The notes under the pieces: generated by a model
Database searches by the model: none
Seen by the model: only the letters and a program-made list of their open reading frames with translations
What the model was told of the DNA's origin: nothing
Position numbers and translations under genes: made by a program
Shown here: one piece after another, positions 40,705 through 49,036 of the stretch
Position numbering within the stretch: position 1 is the stretch's first letter
How the letters are laid out: each line of letters opens with the position of its first letter
DNA from: Jiangella endophytica
GTDB lineage: Bacteria; Actinomycetota; Actinomycetes; Jiangellales; Jiangellaceae
Reading direction: 5' to 3'
Assembly: GCF_003427025.1 (NCBI RefSeq)
Contig: NZ_QVAI01000014.1
Span: 1-64,000, forward strand
DNA: 64,000 bases

Positions 40705-41322
40705 CTACCCGGACCGCCGGTTGAGCGCCGTCCGCCACGGATGCTCCGGCAGGGTCAGCGCGAGCGCTTCGTCCAGCCACGTCCGCGCCGCCCGGTCGAG
40801 CACGGGGAGCACGACGGCGGCGTCGATCTCGTCCCTCGGCCGTGGCCGCTTCGCCTTGTAGAACAGCTGGATCTCCGGGCGCAGGTACGGCAGCCCGTCC
40901 GCGTTGCGCCGCCCGATCGACGCGACCGGCGCGCGCAGCCGCCCGTCGCGCCGCGACGTCCACACCCCGCCGGCCGCCTCGTCGATCATGAACTGCAGCT
41001 CCCAGGCCGGCGACGACGGACGCCGGCACCAGATGTCGTGGACATGCCCTGGCAACGGCTCGCCGGGCGGCCAGGGCCGCAGCCGCCCGGGCGGATCGGC
41101 GGCCCACAGCTCCCAGCCCGCCAGCGCGTCGTGCAGCTCGTCGGCCGCCGGGCGCAGCACCAGCACGTCGACGTCGCTGTGCGGCCGCCAGGACCGGCCG
41201 ACGGCCAGCTCGAGGGCGTACCCGCCGGCGATCCACCACGGCCCGGCCCAGCCGGCCAGCTCGGCGGCGACGGCGGACGGGGTCAGCGGCGCCCAGCGGT
41301 CCAGCGGCGGATGGTCCGGCAC
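40705..41322 (-). CDS. Nucleotidyltransferase-fold protein (aminoglycoside adenylyltransferase-like)
   Basis: A 205-residue protein with the nucleotidyltransferase signature: WWIAGGYALELAVGRSWRPH followed by SDVDVLVLR, giving the metal-binding Asp pair near residues 48-52. The C-terminal half (LRPEIQLFYKAKRPRPRDE) resembles the AadA/LinB-like group. It could be an antibiotic-modifying enzyme or a relative of unknown substrate. The GTG at 41322 lies 8 nt after the ispE stop. Confidence 0.75.
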   Translation of the reverse strand: MPDHPPLDRWAPLTPSAVAAELAGWAGPWWIAGGYALELAVGRSWRPHSDVDVLVLRPAADELHDALAGWELWAADPPGRLRPWPPGEPLPGHVHDIWCRRPSSPAWELQFMIDEAAGGVWTSRRDGRLRAPVASIGRRNADGLPYLRPEIQLFYKAKRPRPRDEIDAAVVLPVLDRAARTWLDEALALTLPEHPWRTALNRRSG

Positions 41323-41330
41323 GACACGTC

Positions 41331-42218
41331 TCAGCCGACGTCCGCCGGGCCGGTGACGGCGACGGCGCGGGCACAGGTGCCCGAGGCGGCGAGGTCGACG
41401 GCCAGGGCGCCCGCGGACACCGCGTCGCGGGCCAGGAAGACGCACGTCGGGCCGGAGCCGGACACGATGCCCGCGAGCGCGCCCGCGGCGTGGCCGGCCT
41501 TCAGTGTGTCGCGCAGCGCCGGACGCAGCGCGAGCGCCGCCTCCTGCAGGTCGTTGTGCAGCAGCCCGGCCAGCGCGTCGACGTCGCCGGCGGCGAGCGC
41601 CGCCAGCAGCTCGCCGGGCACCGACGGCGCCGGCACCTTGCGGTCCGAGCGCAGGTCGTCGAGGTGCCGGTAGACCTCGGGGGTGGACAGGCCGCCGTCG
41701 GCCGTGGCCAGCACCCAGTGCAACGGAGCGCCGACCGGCATCGGACGGAGCCGCTCACCGCGCCCCGTGCCGACGGCCGTCCCGCCGGCGAGGGAGAACG
41801 GCACATCGCTGCCGAGCCCGGCGGCGACGGCGGACAGCCGCGACTCAGGCAGCCGCAGCCCCCAGAGCCGGTCGCAGGCCAGCAGCGCGCCCGCGGCGTC
41901 GGCGCTGCCGCCCGCCAGCCCGGCGGCGACCGGGATCTCCTTGTGCACGCGCAGCAGCGCGCCGCTGCGCAGCCGGGCCTTGCGGGCCAGCGCGCGGGCG
42001 GCACGGACGGCGAGGTTGGATTCGTCGGCGGGAGTGTGCTCGGCGTACGGCCCGGTGACGTGGACGGTGACGGCGTCGGCGTGGACGGCGGAGACCTCGT
42101 CGTAGAGCGAGACGGCGTGGAAGACGGTCGCGAGCTCATGGAAGCCGTCGGAGCGGACCGGACCGACGGAGAGCATCAGATTGATCTTCGCCGGGACGCG
42201 GGCGATCACCTTCAGCAC
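41331..42218 (-). CDS. ispE: 4-(Cytidine 5'-diphospho)-2-C-methyl-D-erythritol kinase
   Basis: A 295-residue GHMP kinase of the MEP isoprenoid pathway. It starts VIARVPAKINLMLSVGPVRS, has the ATP-binding PVAAGLAGGSADAAGALL near residue 95 and GIVSGSGPTCVFLA near 260. The GTG start at 42218 gives usual length; a GTG three codons later is possible. It lies downstream of rsmA, the conserved actinobacterial order. Confidence 0.93.
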   Translation of the reverse strand: MLKVIARVPAKINLMLSVGPVRSDGFHELATVFHAVSLYDEVSAVHADAVTVHVTGPYAEHTPADESNLAVRAARALARKARLRSGALLRVHKEIPVAAGLAGGSADAAGALLACDRLWGLRLPESRLSAVAAGLGSDVPFSLAGGTAVGTGRGERLRPMPVGAPLHWVLATADGGLSTPEVYRHLDDLRSDRKVPAPSVPGELLAALAAGDVDALAGLLHNDLQEAALALRPALRDTLKAGHAAGALAGIVSGSGPTCVFLARDAVSAGALAVDLAASGTCARAVAVTGPADVG

Positions 42219-42245
42219 CAGCGTGACCTTACCGGAAATACCTGC

Positions 42246-43127
42246 TCAAGAGTTCATTTCGGGGCGGGCCACGGCGATCCGGGCGAAGTCGTCCACGGTG
42301 AGCTGTTCGCCGCGTGCGCGAGGGTCGACGCCGGCGTCCACGAGCGCCGCCTCGGCGGCAGCGGCAGAGCCGGCCCAGCCGCTCAGCGCGGCCCGCAACG
42401 TCTTGCGCCGCTGGGCGAACGCGGCGTCGACGACCCCGAAGACGGCTGCCCGCCCGGCGGGGTCGCGGTCGTCGCCCGGACGTCGCTCCAGCAGCACCAG
42501 CCCGGAGTCGACGTTCGGCGCCGGCCAGAACACGTTGCGGCCCACCGCGCCGGCCGGCGAGACCGTCGCGTACCAGGCCGCCTTCACCGACGGGACGCCG
42601 TACGTGCGCGAGCCGGGCGCGGCGACCAGCCGGTCGGCGACCTCCTTCTGCACCATCACCAGCACCCGCGACAAGCTCGGCAGTGTCTCCAGCAGGTGCA
42701 GCAGCACCGGCACGGACACGTTGTACGGCAGGTTGGCCACCAGCGCGGTCGGGGCCGGGCCGGGCAGCGAGTCGATGCGCAGCGCGTCGGCCGGCACCAC
42801 CTCGAGCCGGTCGGCCACGCCCGGCGCGTATTCGGCCACCGTCGACGGCAGCCGCGCGGCCAGCACCGGGTCGATCTCCACCGCCACCACCCGGGCGACG
42901 ACGGGCAGCAGCGCCAGCGTCAGCGAGCCCAGCCCGGGACCGACCTCGACCACGACGTCGTCGGGGCCGACCCCGGCGACCCGGACGATGCGCCGCACCG
43001 TGTTGGGGTCGATGACGAAGTTCTGCCCGAGCGTCTTGGTCGGCCGCAGGTCGAGTTCGGCCGCCAGACGCCGAACGTCCGCCGGCCCCAGGAGTCTGGG
43101 ACCGGCGGACGTCTCGTCGTTCTGCAC
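42246..43127 (-). CDS. rsmA: 16S rRNA (adenine1518/1519-N6)-dimethyltransferase
   Basis: A 293-residue KsgA/RsmA. Visible motifs are [16 protein letters not shown], the SAM-binding [16 protein letters not shown] near residue 60 and the catalytic [13 protein letters not shown] near 125. It methylates two adjacent adenines in 16S rRNA during small-subunit assembly. It sits between rpfB and ispE. Confidence 0.95.
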   Translation of the reverse strand: MQNDETSAGPRLLGPADVRRLAAELDLRPTKTLGQNFVIDPNTVRRIVRVAGVGPDDVVVEVGPGLGSLTLALLPVVARVVAVEIDPVLAARLPSTVAEYAPGVADRLEVVPADALRIDSLPGPAPTALVANLPYNVSVPVLLHLLETLPSLSRVLVMVQKEVADRLVAAPGSRTYGVPSVKAAWYATVSPAGAVGRNVFWPAPNVDSGLVLLERRPGDDRDPAGRAAVFGVVDAAFAQRRKTLRAALSGWAGSAAAAEAALVDAGVDPRARGEQLTVDDFARIAVARPEMNS

Positions 43128-43162
43128 CGCCCGAGCCTATAGCCCGGCGATGGAGAGCCGCG

Positions 43163-44368
43163 TCAGCCGAGCGGGAGGCCCAGCGACCGGGCGCAGGCCG
43201 GCCAGTCGCCGTAGCCGCCGCGGTTGTCGCGGACCTTCTCGGCGATGCGGATCTGCTCGGCCTTGCTGTTCTCGTGCGGGTAGCCGGAGCCGCCGAACGC
43301 GCGCCAGGTGCCCAGCGAGAACTGCAGGCCGCCGTAGTAGCCGTTGCCGGTGTTGATGGACCAGTTGCCGCCGGACTCGCACTGCGCCAGCGAGTCCCAG
43401 ACGCCGCCGTCGACGTTGCCGCCGCCGCCACCACCGCCGCCACCGCCGCCGCCACCGCCGTCGTCCTCAGCCGGAGGCGGCGGCTCCTTGGTGCCGATCA
43501 GCACGACCTGGTCGACCGGAGCCGCGGTGACGGTCTCGGAGACGATCTCCTGGGAGGACAGCTCACCGTCGACGTAGGTGTTCTCCACCACGCGCTCGAG
43601 CGTGCCTTCCTTGCCCTCGGTCTCGACCGATTCGCTGCCCTTCTCGAGCGAATCGTCCTCCTGCTCCGTCACCTCGAACGGGACCGCCTCGGTGACGGTC
43701 GCGGTCTCGACGGTGACCCGCCGGACGGTGACGGCGAGGGAGTCGGCCAGCGCGGTGTCCAGCGCGGGCTCCACGAGGTCGAGGTCGCCGACGGTGATGC
43801 CGGCGTCGGTCAGGGCCTCGTTGACGGTCAGGCCGGTGGTCGTGACCGGGTTGGTCGCGCCGTCGGCGGTGACGGTGATCTCCTTCGGGGTGCGGACCTC
43901 GAAGTCGATGCCGCCGCGGCCGATCGGCTGCGACCGGGCCACCGACACGTCGGCGCCGTCGGCGCGGATGTCGAGGTCGCCCAGGGCCTCGTCGACGGAC
44001 AGCGCGGTGGTCCAGATCTGCTGTTCCTCGCCGTCGACGGTCACGGTGATCTGCCGGGCGTACCGGACCGTGATCTCGGTGCCGTCGTCGATGTCGCTGT
44101 CGAGCGAGGGAATGACCTCGTCCCGGGCGCTCAGTTCGATGTCCCGCTCATCGAGGACGTCCTCGACGCTGCTGCCGAACGTGTGCACGGTCTCGGTCTG
44201 GCCGTCGATGGTGAGGGCGACGGCGTTGTCGAGCGTGATGTAGGCGACCCCGCCGCCTACCAGAGCAGTGACGACGGTGGCGTTGATCGCCAACGTCTTC
44301 GCGGACAGGCGCACTGTGCTCCTCGGTCGTACTGTCCGGTCACGGGACCTCGCGGCACGGCCGGCCAT
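43163..44368 (-). CDS. rpfB: Resuscitation-promoting factor B (DUF348-G5-Rpf)
   Basis: A 401-residue exported muralytic protein. After a membrane anchor (LAINATVVTALVGGGVAYIT, about residues 24-43) come three DUF348 repeats (LTIDGQTETVHTFG, VTVDGEEQQIWTTA, VTADGATNPVTTTG), a G5 domain (about 205-290), a run of 14 glycines, and a C-terminal Rpf lytic transglycosylase-like domain with catalytic Glu in AQCESGGNWSINTGNGYYGG and a second Cys in CARSLG. It cleaves peptidoglycan and supports growth from dormancy. The start is uncertain; the ATG at 44368 fits a signal anchor best. Confidence 0.92.
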   Translation of the reverse strand: MAGRAARSRDRTVRPRSTVRLSAKTLAINATVVTALVGGGVAYITLDNAVALTIDGQTETVHTFGSSVEDVLDERDIELSARDEVIPSLDSDIDDGTEITVRYARQITVTVDGEEQQIWTTALSVDEALGDLDIRADGADVSVARSQPIGRGGIDFEVRTPKEITVTADGATNPVTTTGLTVNEALTDAGITVGDLDLVEPALDTALADSLAVTVRRVTVETATVTEAVPFEVTEQEDDSLEKGSESVETEGKEGTLERVVENTYVDGELSSQEIVSETVTAAPVDQVVLIGTKEPPPPAEDDGGGGGGGGGGGGGGNVDGGVWDSLAQCESGGNWSINTGNGYYGGLQFSLGTWRAFGGSGYPHENSKAEQIRIAEKVRDNRGGYGDWPACARSLGLPLG

Positions 44369-44555
44369 GCGATCCACCCAGCTGTCGTGCGCGTGATCCG
44401 CGCACACCACTCGGCGGACGGCGTGTCCGGCCGTTCTTCTGCCACCCGAAGCTTCCCCGACCCCGGCTAACAATCTCGGGACGCTAACGCATGGCGGGCG
44501 GCCGGACAACTGATACGCGCCCTTGAATCGGACAAATCGCCCGCGCGAGCCGAGT

Positions 44556-44571
44556 TGTGACACTGTGACAC
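44556..44571. repeat. Tandem TGTGACAC pair upstream of rpfB
   Basis: TGTGACACTGTGACAC: two direct 8-bp copies in the 282-nt gap between tatD and rpfB. It could be a regulator site, but the half-sites are direct, not inverted as in Crp sites. Confidence 0.35.
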
Positions 44572-44576
44572 GCCCA

Positions 44577-44603
44577 CGCGGGGCGTCGTCACGCCCCCGC
44601 GCG
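44577..44603 (-). terminator. Possible hairpin terminator after tatD
   Basis: GGGCGT (44581-44586) pairs with ACGCCC (44591-44596) around a 4-nt loop; flanking GC pairs extend the stem with a bulge. It lies about 50 nt beyond the tatD stop in the tatD-rpfB gap. No T-tract is visible. Confidence 0.4.
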
Positions 44604-44650
44604 AAGGACTCCGCCACCCCGCCTGCGTGACCAGCGAAAACAACGTCTTG

Positions 44651-45544
44651 TCACCATGGGCCGAAAGCGCGGTCGGTGTTCGCCTGGAGGGTGTGACACA
44701 CGGTCGCGAGATCCAGCCCGAGCGCCTCGGCGATGAACCGCACGGTCACCGGGACCAGGTACGACGCGTTCGGGCGGCCACGGTAGGGGTGCGGCGTCAG
44801 GAACGGCGCGTCGGTCTCGACGAGCAGATTCTCCAGCGGCGTGACGGCGAGAGCCGCACGCAGATCGGCCGCGTTCTTGAACGTGACCGGGCCGGCGAAG
44901 GACAGGTACCAGCCTCGCTCTGCGACGCGGCGAGCGAACGTCTCGTTCCCCGAGAAACAGTGAAGTACGACACAATCAGGCGTTTCCGCGTCGTCGAGGA
45001 CCCTCAGGACGTCGTCGTGGGCGTCGCGATCGTGGATGGTCAGGGCCAGCCCACGCCGCCGGGCGATCTCGATGTGCGCCCGCAGCGAGTACTCCTGGGC
45101 GGCGCGTCCCTCGGGCCCCGTCCGGAAGTGGTCGAGGCCGGTCTCGCCGATGCCGCGCACCCGCGCGCTGGACCCGGCCAGCCGGTCGATCTCGGCCAGC
45201 GCGTCGTCCAGCCGGCCGGTCGCGGCCAGCTCCGGCGCCTCGTTGGGGTGCAGCGCGATGGTCGCGACGACCGACGGGTACCGCTCGGCGACGTCGACCG
45301 CCCAGGCCGCGCCGGGCAGGTCGCAGCCGACCTGCACGACGCGGGTCACGTTCACCTTCGCGGCGGCGTCCAAAGCCTCCGTGACCCCGAACGCGTCACC
45401 GTCCTCGCCGTCGCCGATGTCCATGTGGCAGTGCGTGTCGGTGACGGGCAGCGGGAGCGGCTCGGGCAGCGGCGGCCGGGACCGGTCGCGCTTGCGGCCG
45501 GCCTCGTCCGTCGCCGACCGCCGCTCGCGGGGTGCGTCGGTCAC
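44651..45544 (-). CDS. tatD: TatD-family metal-dependent deoxyribonuclease
   Basis: A 297-residue TIM-barrel hydrolase: metal-binding DTHCHMDIG near residue 36, GIGETGLDHF, ALTIHDRDAHDD and LVETDAPFLTPHPYRGR near 250. TatD enzymes act as 3'-5' DNases in repair and DNA turnover. The GTG start overlaps the metG stop by 4 nt, so the genes are coupled. A basic 35-residue N-terminal extension is unusual. Confidence 0.92.
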   Translation of the reverse strand: MTDAPRERRSATDEAGRKRDRSRPPLPEPLPLPVTDTHCHMDIGDGEDGDAFGVTEALDAAAKVNVTRVVQVGCDLPGAAWAVDVAERYPSVVATIALHPNEAPELAATGRLDDALAEIDRLAGSSARVRGIGETGLDHFRTGPEGRAAQEYSLRAHIEIARRRGLALTIHDRDAHDDVLRVLDDAETPDCVVLHCFSGNETFARRVAERGWYLSFAGPVTFKNAADLRAALAVTPLENLLVETDAPFLTPHPYRGRPNASYLVPVTVRFIAEALGLDLATVCHTLQANTDRAFGPW

Positions 45545-47124
45545 TGCCCGTCGGCGGCGAGGTCCAGCCGCGGGAACAGCGCGTCGCCCTTGGTGACCTC
45601 GGCGCCCGGGACCAGCTGGCCCCAGCGGCCGGCGTCGGCGACGGGCTGGGCGGCCAGCGCGCCGAGCGCCTTCTCGGCGCCCAGCGAGTCCCACAGCTTC
45701 GCCGTGGCCTTCGGCATGGCCGGGTTCAGCAGCACGGCCAGCGCCCGCAGCGCCTCGGCGGAGGCGTACAGGATGGTGGCCAGCCGCTCTCGCTGGGCGT
45801 CGTCCTTCGCGACCGCCCACGGCTGCTGCTCGGTGATGTAGCCGTTGGCGGCGTCGACCAGCGTCCACACGGCGGCCAGCGCCTCGTGCGGCGCGACGCG
45901 GTCGACGGCGGCGTCGGCGTCCTGGGCGGCCTTCGCGGCGACGGCGGCCAGCGTGTCCTCGGCGTCGGTCGCCGGGCCCGGGGCGGGCAGCGCGCCGTCG
46001 AAGTAGCGTCCGACCATCGCCGCCACCCGCGAGGCGAGGTTGCCCAGCCCGTTGGCGAGCTCCGCCTGGTAGCGCGCGGCGATGTCCTCCCACGAGAACG
46101 AGCCGTCGTTGCCGAACGCGATGGCGCGCAGGAAGTAGTAGCGGAACGCGTCGGAGCCGAACGTGTCGGTGATCTGCGCCGGCGCGATGCCGGTGAGCTT
46201 GGACTTGCTCATCTTCTCGCCGCCGACCAGCAGCCAGCCGTGCGCGAACACCTTCTTCGGCAGCGCCTCGCCGGCGGCCATCAGCATGGCCGGCCAGATG
46301 ACCGCGTGGAAGCGCAGGATGTCCTTGCCGACGAAGTGGATGTCGGCCGGCCAGGTGCGCTCGTACTTCTCCGGGTCCGCCCCGTAGCCCACGGCGGTGG
46401 CGTAGTTGAGCAGCGCGTCGAACCAGACGTAGATGACGTGCGACTCGTCCCACGGCACCGTGACGCCCCAGTCGAACGTCGACCGGGAGATCGACAGGTC
46501 CTGCAGGCCCTGCTTGACGAACCCGAGCACCTCGTTGCGGGCGCTCTCGGGCTGCACGAAGCCGGGATTCTGTTCGTAGAACTCCAGCAGCCGCTCGGTG
46601 TAGGCGGACATGCGGAAGAAGTAGTTCGTCTCGGACAGCTTCTCGACCGGCCGGCCGTGGATCGAGCAGACCAGCTGCCCGGCGTACTCACCGGTGCCCT
46701 CGACGAGGTCGCCGGGCTGCTTGTACTCCTCGCAGGCGACGCAGTAGTAGCCCTCGTAGGTGCCCTCGAAGATCTCGCCGTTGTCGTGCAGCTTCTGGAT
46801 GAACTCCTGCACCCGGGCCACGTGCCGCGGTTCCGTCGTGCGGATGAAGTCGTCGTTCGACGCGTCGATGGTCTGCAGGACCGGCTTCCACGCCTCCTCG
46901 ACGAGCCGGTCGGCCCACGTCTGCGGGTCCGTCCCGTTCGCCTCGGCAGTGCGCAGGACCTTCTCGCCGTGTTCGTCGGTGCCGGTGAGGAACCAGACGT
47001 CCTCCTGGCGCTGACGGTGCCAGCGGGCGATGAAGTCGGTAGCGACGGTGGTGTACGCGTGGCCGATGTGCGGTGCGTCGTTGACGTAGTAGATCGGCGT
47101 GGTGACGTAGAACGCCTTGGGCAT
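45541..47124 (-). CDS. metG: Methionyl-tRNA synthetase
   Basis: A 527-residue class I synthetase. The HIGH-like motif is in YYVNDAPHIGHAYTTVATDF at the start, a Cys-containing connective region (CVACEEYKQPGDL, VCSIHGRPVE) follows, KMSKS is at about residue 307, and there is an anticodon-binding helical C-terminus. It lacks the C-terminal EMAP-like dimerisation domain found in longer forms. I chose the ATG at 47124 because upstream codons lie in the palindromic repeat. It begins the metG-tatD-rpfB-rsmA-ispE block. Confidence 0.95.
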   Translation of the reverse strand: MPKAFYVTTPIYYVNDAPHIGHAYTTVATDFIARWHRQRQEDVWFLTGTDEHGEKVLRTAEANGTDPQTWADRLVEEAWKPVLQTIDASNDDFIRTTEPRHVARVQEFIQKLHDNGEIFEGTYEGYYCVACEEYKQPGDLVEGTGEYAGQLVCSIHGRPVEKLSETNYFFRMSAYTERLLEFYEQNPGFVQPESARNEVLGFVKQGLQDLSISRSTFDWGVTVPWDESHVIYVWFDALLNYATAVGYGADPEKYERTWPADIHFVGKDILRFHAVIWPAMLMAAGEALPKKVFAHGWLLVGGEKMSKSKLTGIAPAQITDTFGSDAFRYYFLRAIAFGNDGSFSWEDIAARYQAELANGLGNLASRVAAMVGRYFDGALPAPGPATDAEDTLAAVAAKAAQDADAAVDRVAPHEALAAVWTLVDAANGYITEQQPWAVAKDDAQRERLATILYASAEALRALAVLLNPAMPKATAKLWDSLGAEKALGALAAQPVADAGRWGQLVPGAEVTKGDALFPRLDLAADGQ

Positions 47125-47149
47125 GCGCCCGATGGTAGCCCCCGCACTT

Positions 47150-47205
47150 CCATGATCATCAACCGCTGGCGACGTCATCGTGTCGCCAGCCGTTGATGAT
47201 CATGG
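47150..47205. repeat. Family-2 palindromic element, copy 1
   Basis: Arms 47150-47173 and 47182-47205 with one mismatch (core CATGATCATCAACCGCTGG) around an 8-nt loop GTCATCGT. It lies between metG and the AbiEi-like pseudogene. The second copy is at 48081-48140 in the same orientation. Confidence 0.9.
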
Positions 47206-47209
47206 GCGA

Positions 47210-48006
47210 GCGGCAGTGCGGGCCGCAGGCGCGCGGCCTTCCGGTCCAGCCACGGTCCTCGAGCACTCGTCCCTGCTCCGCGGCTACCCCGCACGAGTCG
47301 CCGAAGACGTCGGCGTGCCCGTAGCGCAGCGTGGCCCGGCCGTCGGCGGTGGCGCGGTTGTCGCGGTGACGGTCGCGGAACCGGCCTTCGTCGGCGTCCG
47401 ACCCGGCCGTCGAGCTCGACCCGAACCGCGTAGCGGTCGTAGTCGACGTCCACCCAGATGACGCGGCCGCCGGCCATGCGCCGTTGCCGGTGGCCGCAGG
47501 CGCTCCGGGGTGGTCCGGCGGCGCTGGCAGGCCGACGTCACCCAGGTCTCCACCTCCTGCGGACGGCGAGTGGTATCGACCAGGTCGAGGACCGTCTCCT
47601 CGGTGCGGGTGCGCGGTGGCACACGCGTCGGGTGACGGGTCCGGGCCAGGCGGTGCGCATAGTGCACGCGGACGCCGTCGATGCGGCTGCGCACATGCCG
47701 GTCGGCCGGTGCGGTCACGTGCACCACCGGACCCGGATCGTCGCAGAGACCGTCGAGGTACGCGGCCGTCCGGTGACTGGCCACCGCACCCCGGCCCGCC
47801 CGCAGGATCGCCGCCCACACAAGCCCTCGGTACGAGAGCGGGCCCGTGAAGGTGGCGTACACCCGGGCGTGCACGCGCTGCCAACGGCCCGAGCGCACCA
47901 GCCAGCCGATGCGCCGCTGCGTCAGCCCGGCCGCTGCCGCCTGCTGAAGGCTGATCACACCGTCCTGCTGCGCTGCGATCGCGGTCACGTCGGAAGGCAG
48001 TCCCAC
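47210..48006 (-). pseudogene. Broken AbiEi-like / DUF559-type gene
   Basis: The N-terminal part (VGLPSDVTAIAAQQDGVISL, then AAAAGLTQRRIGWLVRSGRW) is an AbiEi-type winged-helix domain and runs to ACQRRRTTPERLR at about 47494. The rest continues in a second frame (GGRVIWVDVDYDRYAVRVEL) from about 47478 and then in a third (ADEGRFRDRHRDNRATADG) from about 47398. The family's middle region, about 50 residues, is missing at the first shift. At least two frameshifts and one deletion make it inactive. Intact relatives are antitoxin-like proteins ending in a DUF559 nuclease-fold domain. It is bracketed by two family-2 palindromes. Confidence 0.8.
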
Positions 48007-48080
48007 GTCGCCGAGCCTCGTCGACGGCCGCGCCGGATGCCAGGGCCGGAACGCGATCTGTGGACAACCCCGCCCCGTCC

Positions 48081-48140
48081 CCATGATCATCAACCGTTGG
48101 CGACGCCATCGTGTCGCCAACGGTTGATGATCATGGGGGT
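48081..48140. repeat. Family-2 palindromic element, copy 2
   Basis: Perfect 26-bp arms 48081-48106 and 48115-48140 (containing CATGATCATCAACCGTTGG) around an 8-nt loop GCCATCGT. Same orientation as copy 1. It lies 6 nt from the end of the LLM oxidoreductase gene and may terminate its transcription. Confidence 0.92.
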
Positions 48141-48146
48141 GTCGGG

Positions 48147-49019
48147 TCAGAGCTTGGGCACGACGGACTGGAAGAACAGCTCGACCTGCCGCCGGGTGTC
48201 GCCGTGCACGGGCCAGAACACGAACGTCTCGAAGCCGAACCGGTCGCGGTAGTCGGTCAGCGCCTCGGCCCAGTGCCCGGCCGAGCCGACCAGCAGCTGG
48301 TCGTTGCGCGGCGCCCGGCCGTCGTCGATGACGCCCATGACGTTGAAGACGCGCCGGACGGTGGACGGGTCGCGCCCGGCGGCGACGGCGGCCGTGTCGA
48401 TCGCCCGCTGCATCGCCGGGACCTCGTCCAGCGACAGGTACGCGTTGGTGGGCAGCCAGCCGTCGGCGTGCCGGCCGGTCAGCGCCAGCATCCGCGGCTT
48501 GAACGAGCCGACCCAGACCGGCGGGACGGGGTCCAGGGCGGCGCCGGCGACCGCCACGGCGTCGCGCAGCTGGTAGTACTCGCCGTCGTGGGTCACCGGG
48601 CGCCCGGACCACAGCCGCCGCAGCAGCGGGATCGCCTCGTCCAGCGCGCCGATCGCCTGGCCGAGCGTCGACCACTGCGCGCCCCAGCCCGGCAGCCCGT
48701 CGTACGGGCCGCCGGCGCCGAGGCCGAGCACGAACCGCCCGCCGCTGGTGTGCTGCAGCGTGGCCGCGCCCTTCGCGATGACGGCAGGCGTGCGGAACGG
48801 CAGCGCCGTCACGTTCGTCGCCACCCGCACCCGCCGGGTCCGCGCCAGCAGCAGCGGGACCAGCGTCCACGCGTCCAGCTCGGACGGCAGGTACGGGTGG
48901 TCGGCGACGGTGACGAGGTCGGCGCCGAGCTCCTCGGCGATGGAGGTCGCCTCGAGCAGTTCCGGGAGCCGGTGGGCCGACGCCGGGAGCGCCGCGCCGT
49001 ACAGGATCGAGTCAGCCAT
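48147..49019 (-). CDS. LLM-class flavin-dependent oxidoreductase
   Basis: A 290-residue luciferase-like TIM-barrel oxidoreductase, FMN- or F420-dependent. It carries VTVADHPYLPSELDAW, VATNVTALPFRTPAVIAKGA and FVLGLGAGGPYDGLPGWG. The substrate is unknown. It lies 17 nt downstream of the UvrA-like gene on the same strand, so they may share a transcript and a role in drug or toxin tolerance, which is only a guess. Confidence 0.85.
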   Translation of the reverse strand: MADSILYGAALPASAHRLPELLEATSIAEELGADLVTVADHPYLPSELDAWTLVPLLLARTRRVRVATNVTALPFRTPAVIAKGAATLQHTSGGRFVLGLGAGGPYDGLPGWGAQWSTLGQAIGALDEAIPLLRRLWSGRPVTHDGEYYQLRDAVAVAGAALDPVPPVWVGSFKPRMLALTGRHADGWLPTNAYLSLDEVPAMQRAIDTAAVAAGRDPSTVRRVFNVMGVIDDGRAPRNDQLLVGSAGHWAEALTDYRDRFGFETFVFWPVHGDTRRQVELFFQSVVPKL

Positions 49020-49036
49020 GACCCCACTGAACAACC

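Noticed and set aside
47150-48140. Region as an insertion sequence
   Set aside because: No transposase is encoded and no target-site duplication is visible; called palindromic repeats around a pseudogene instead.
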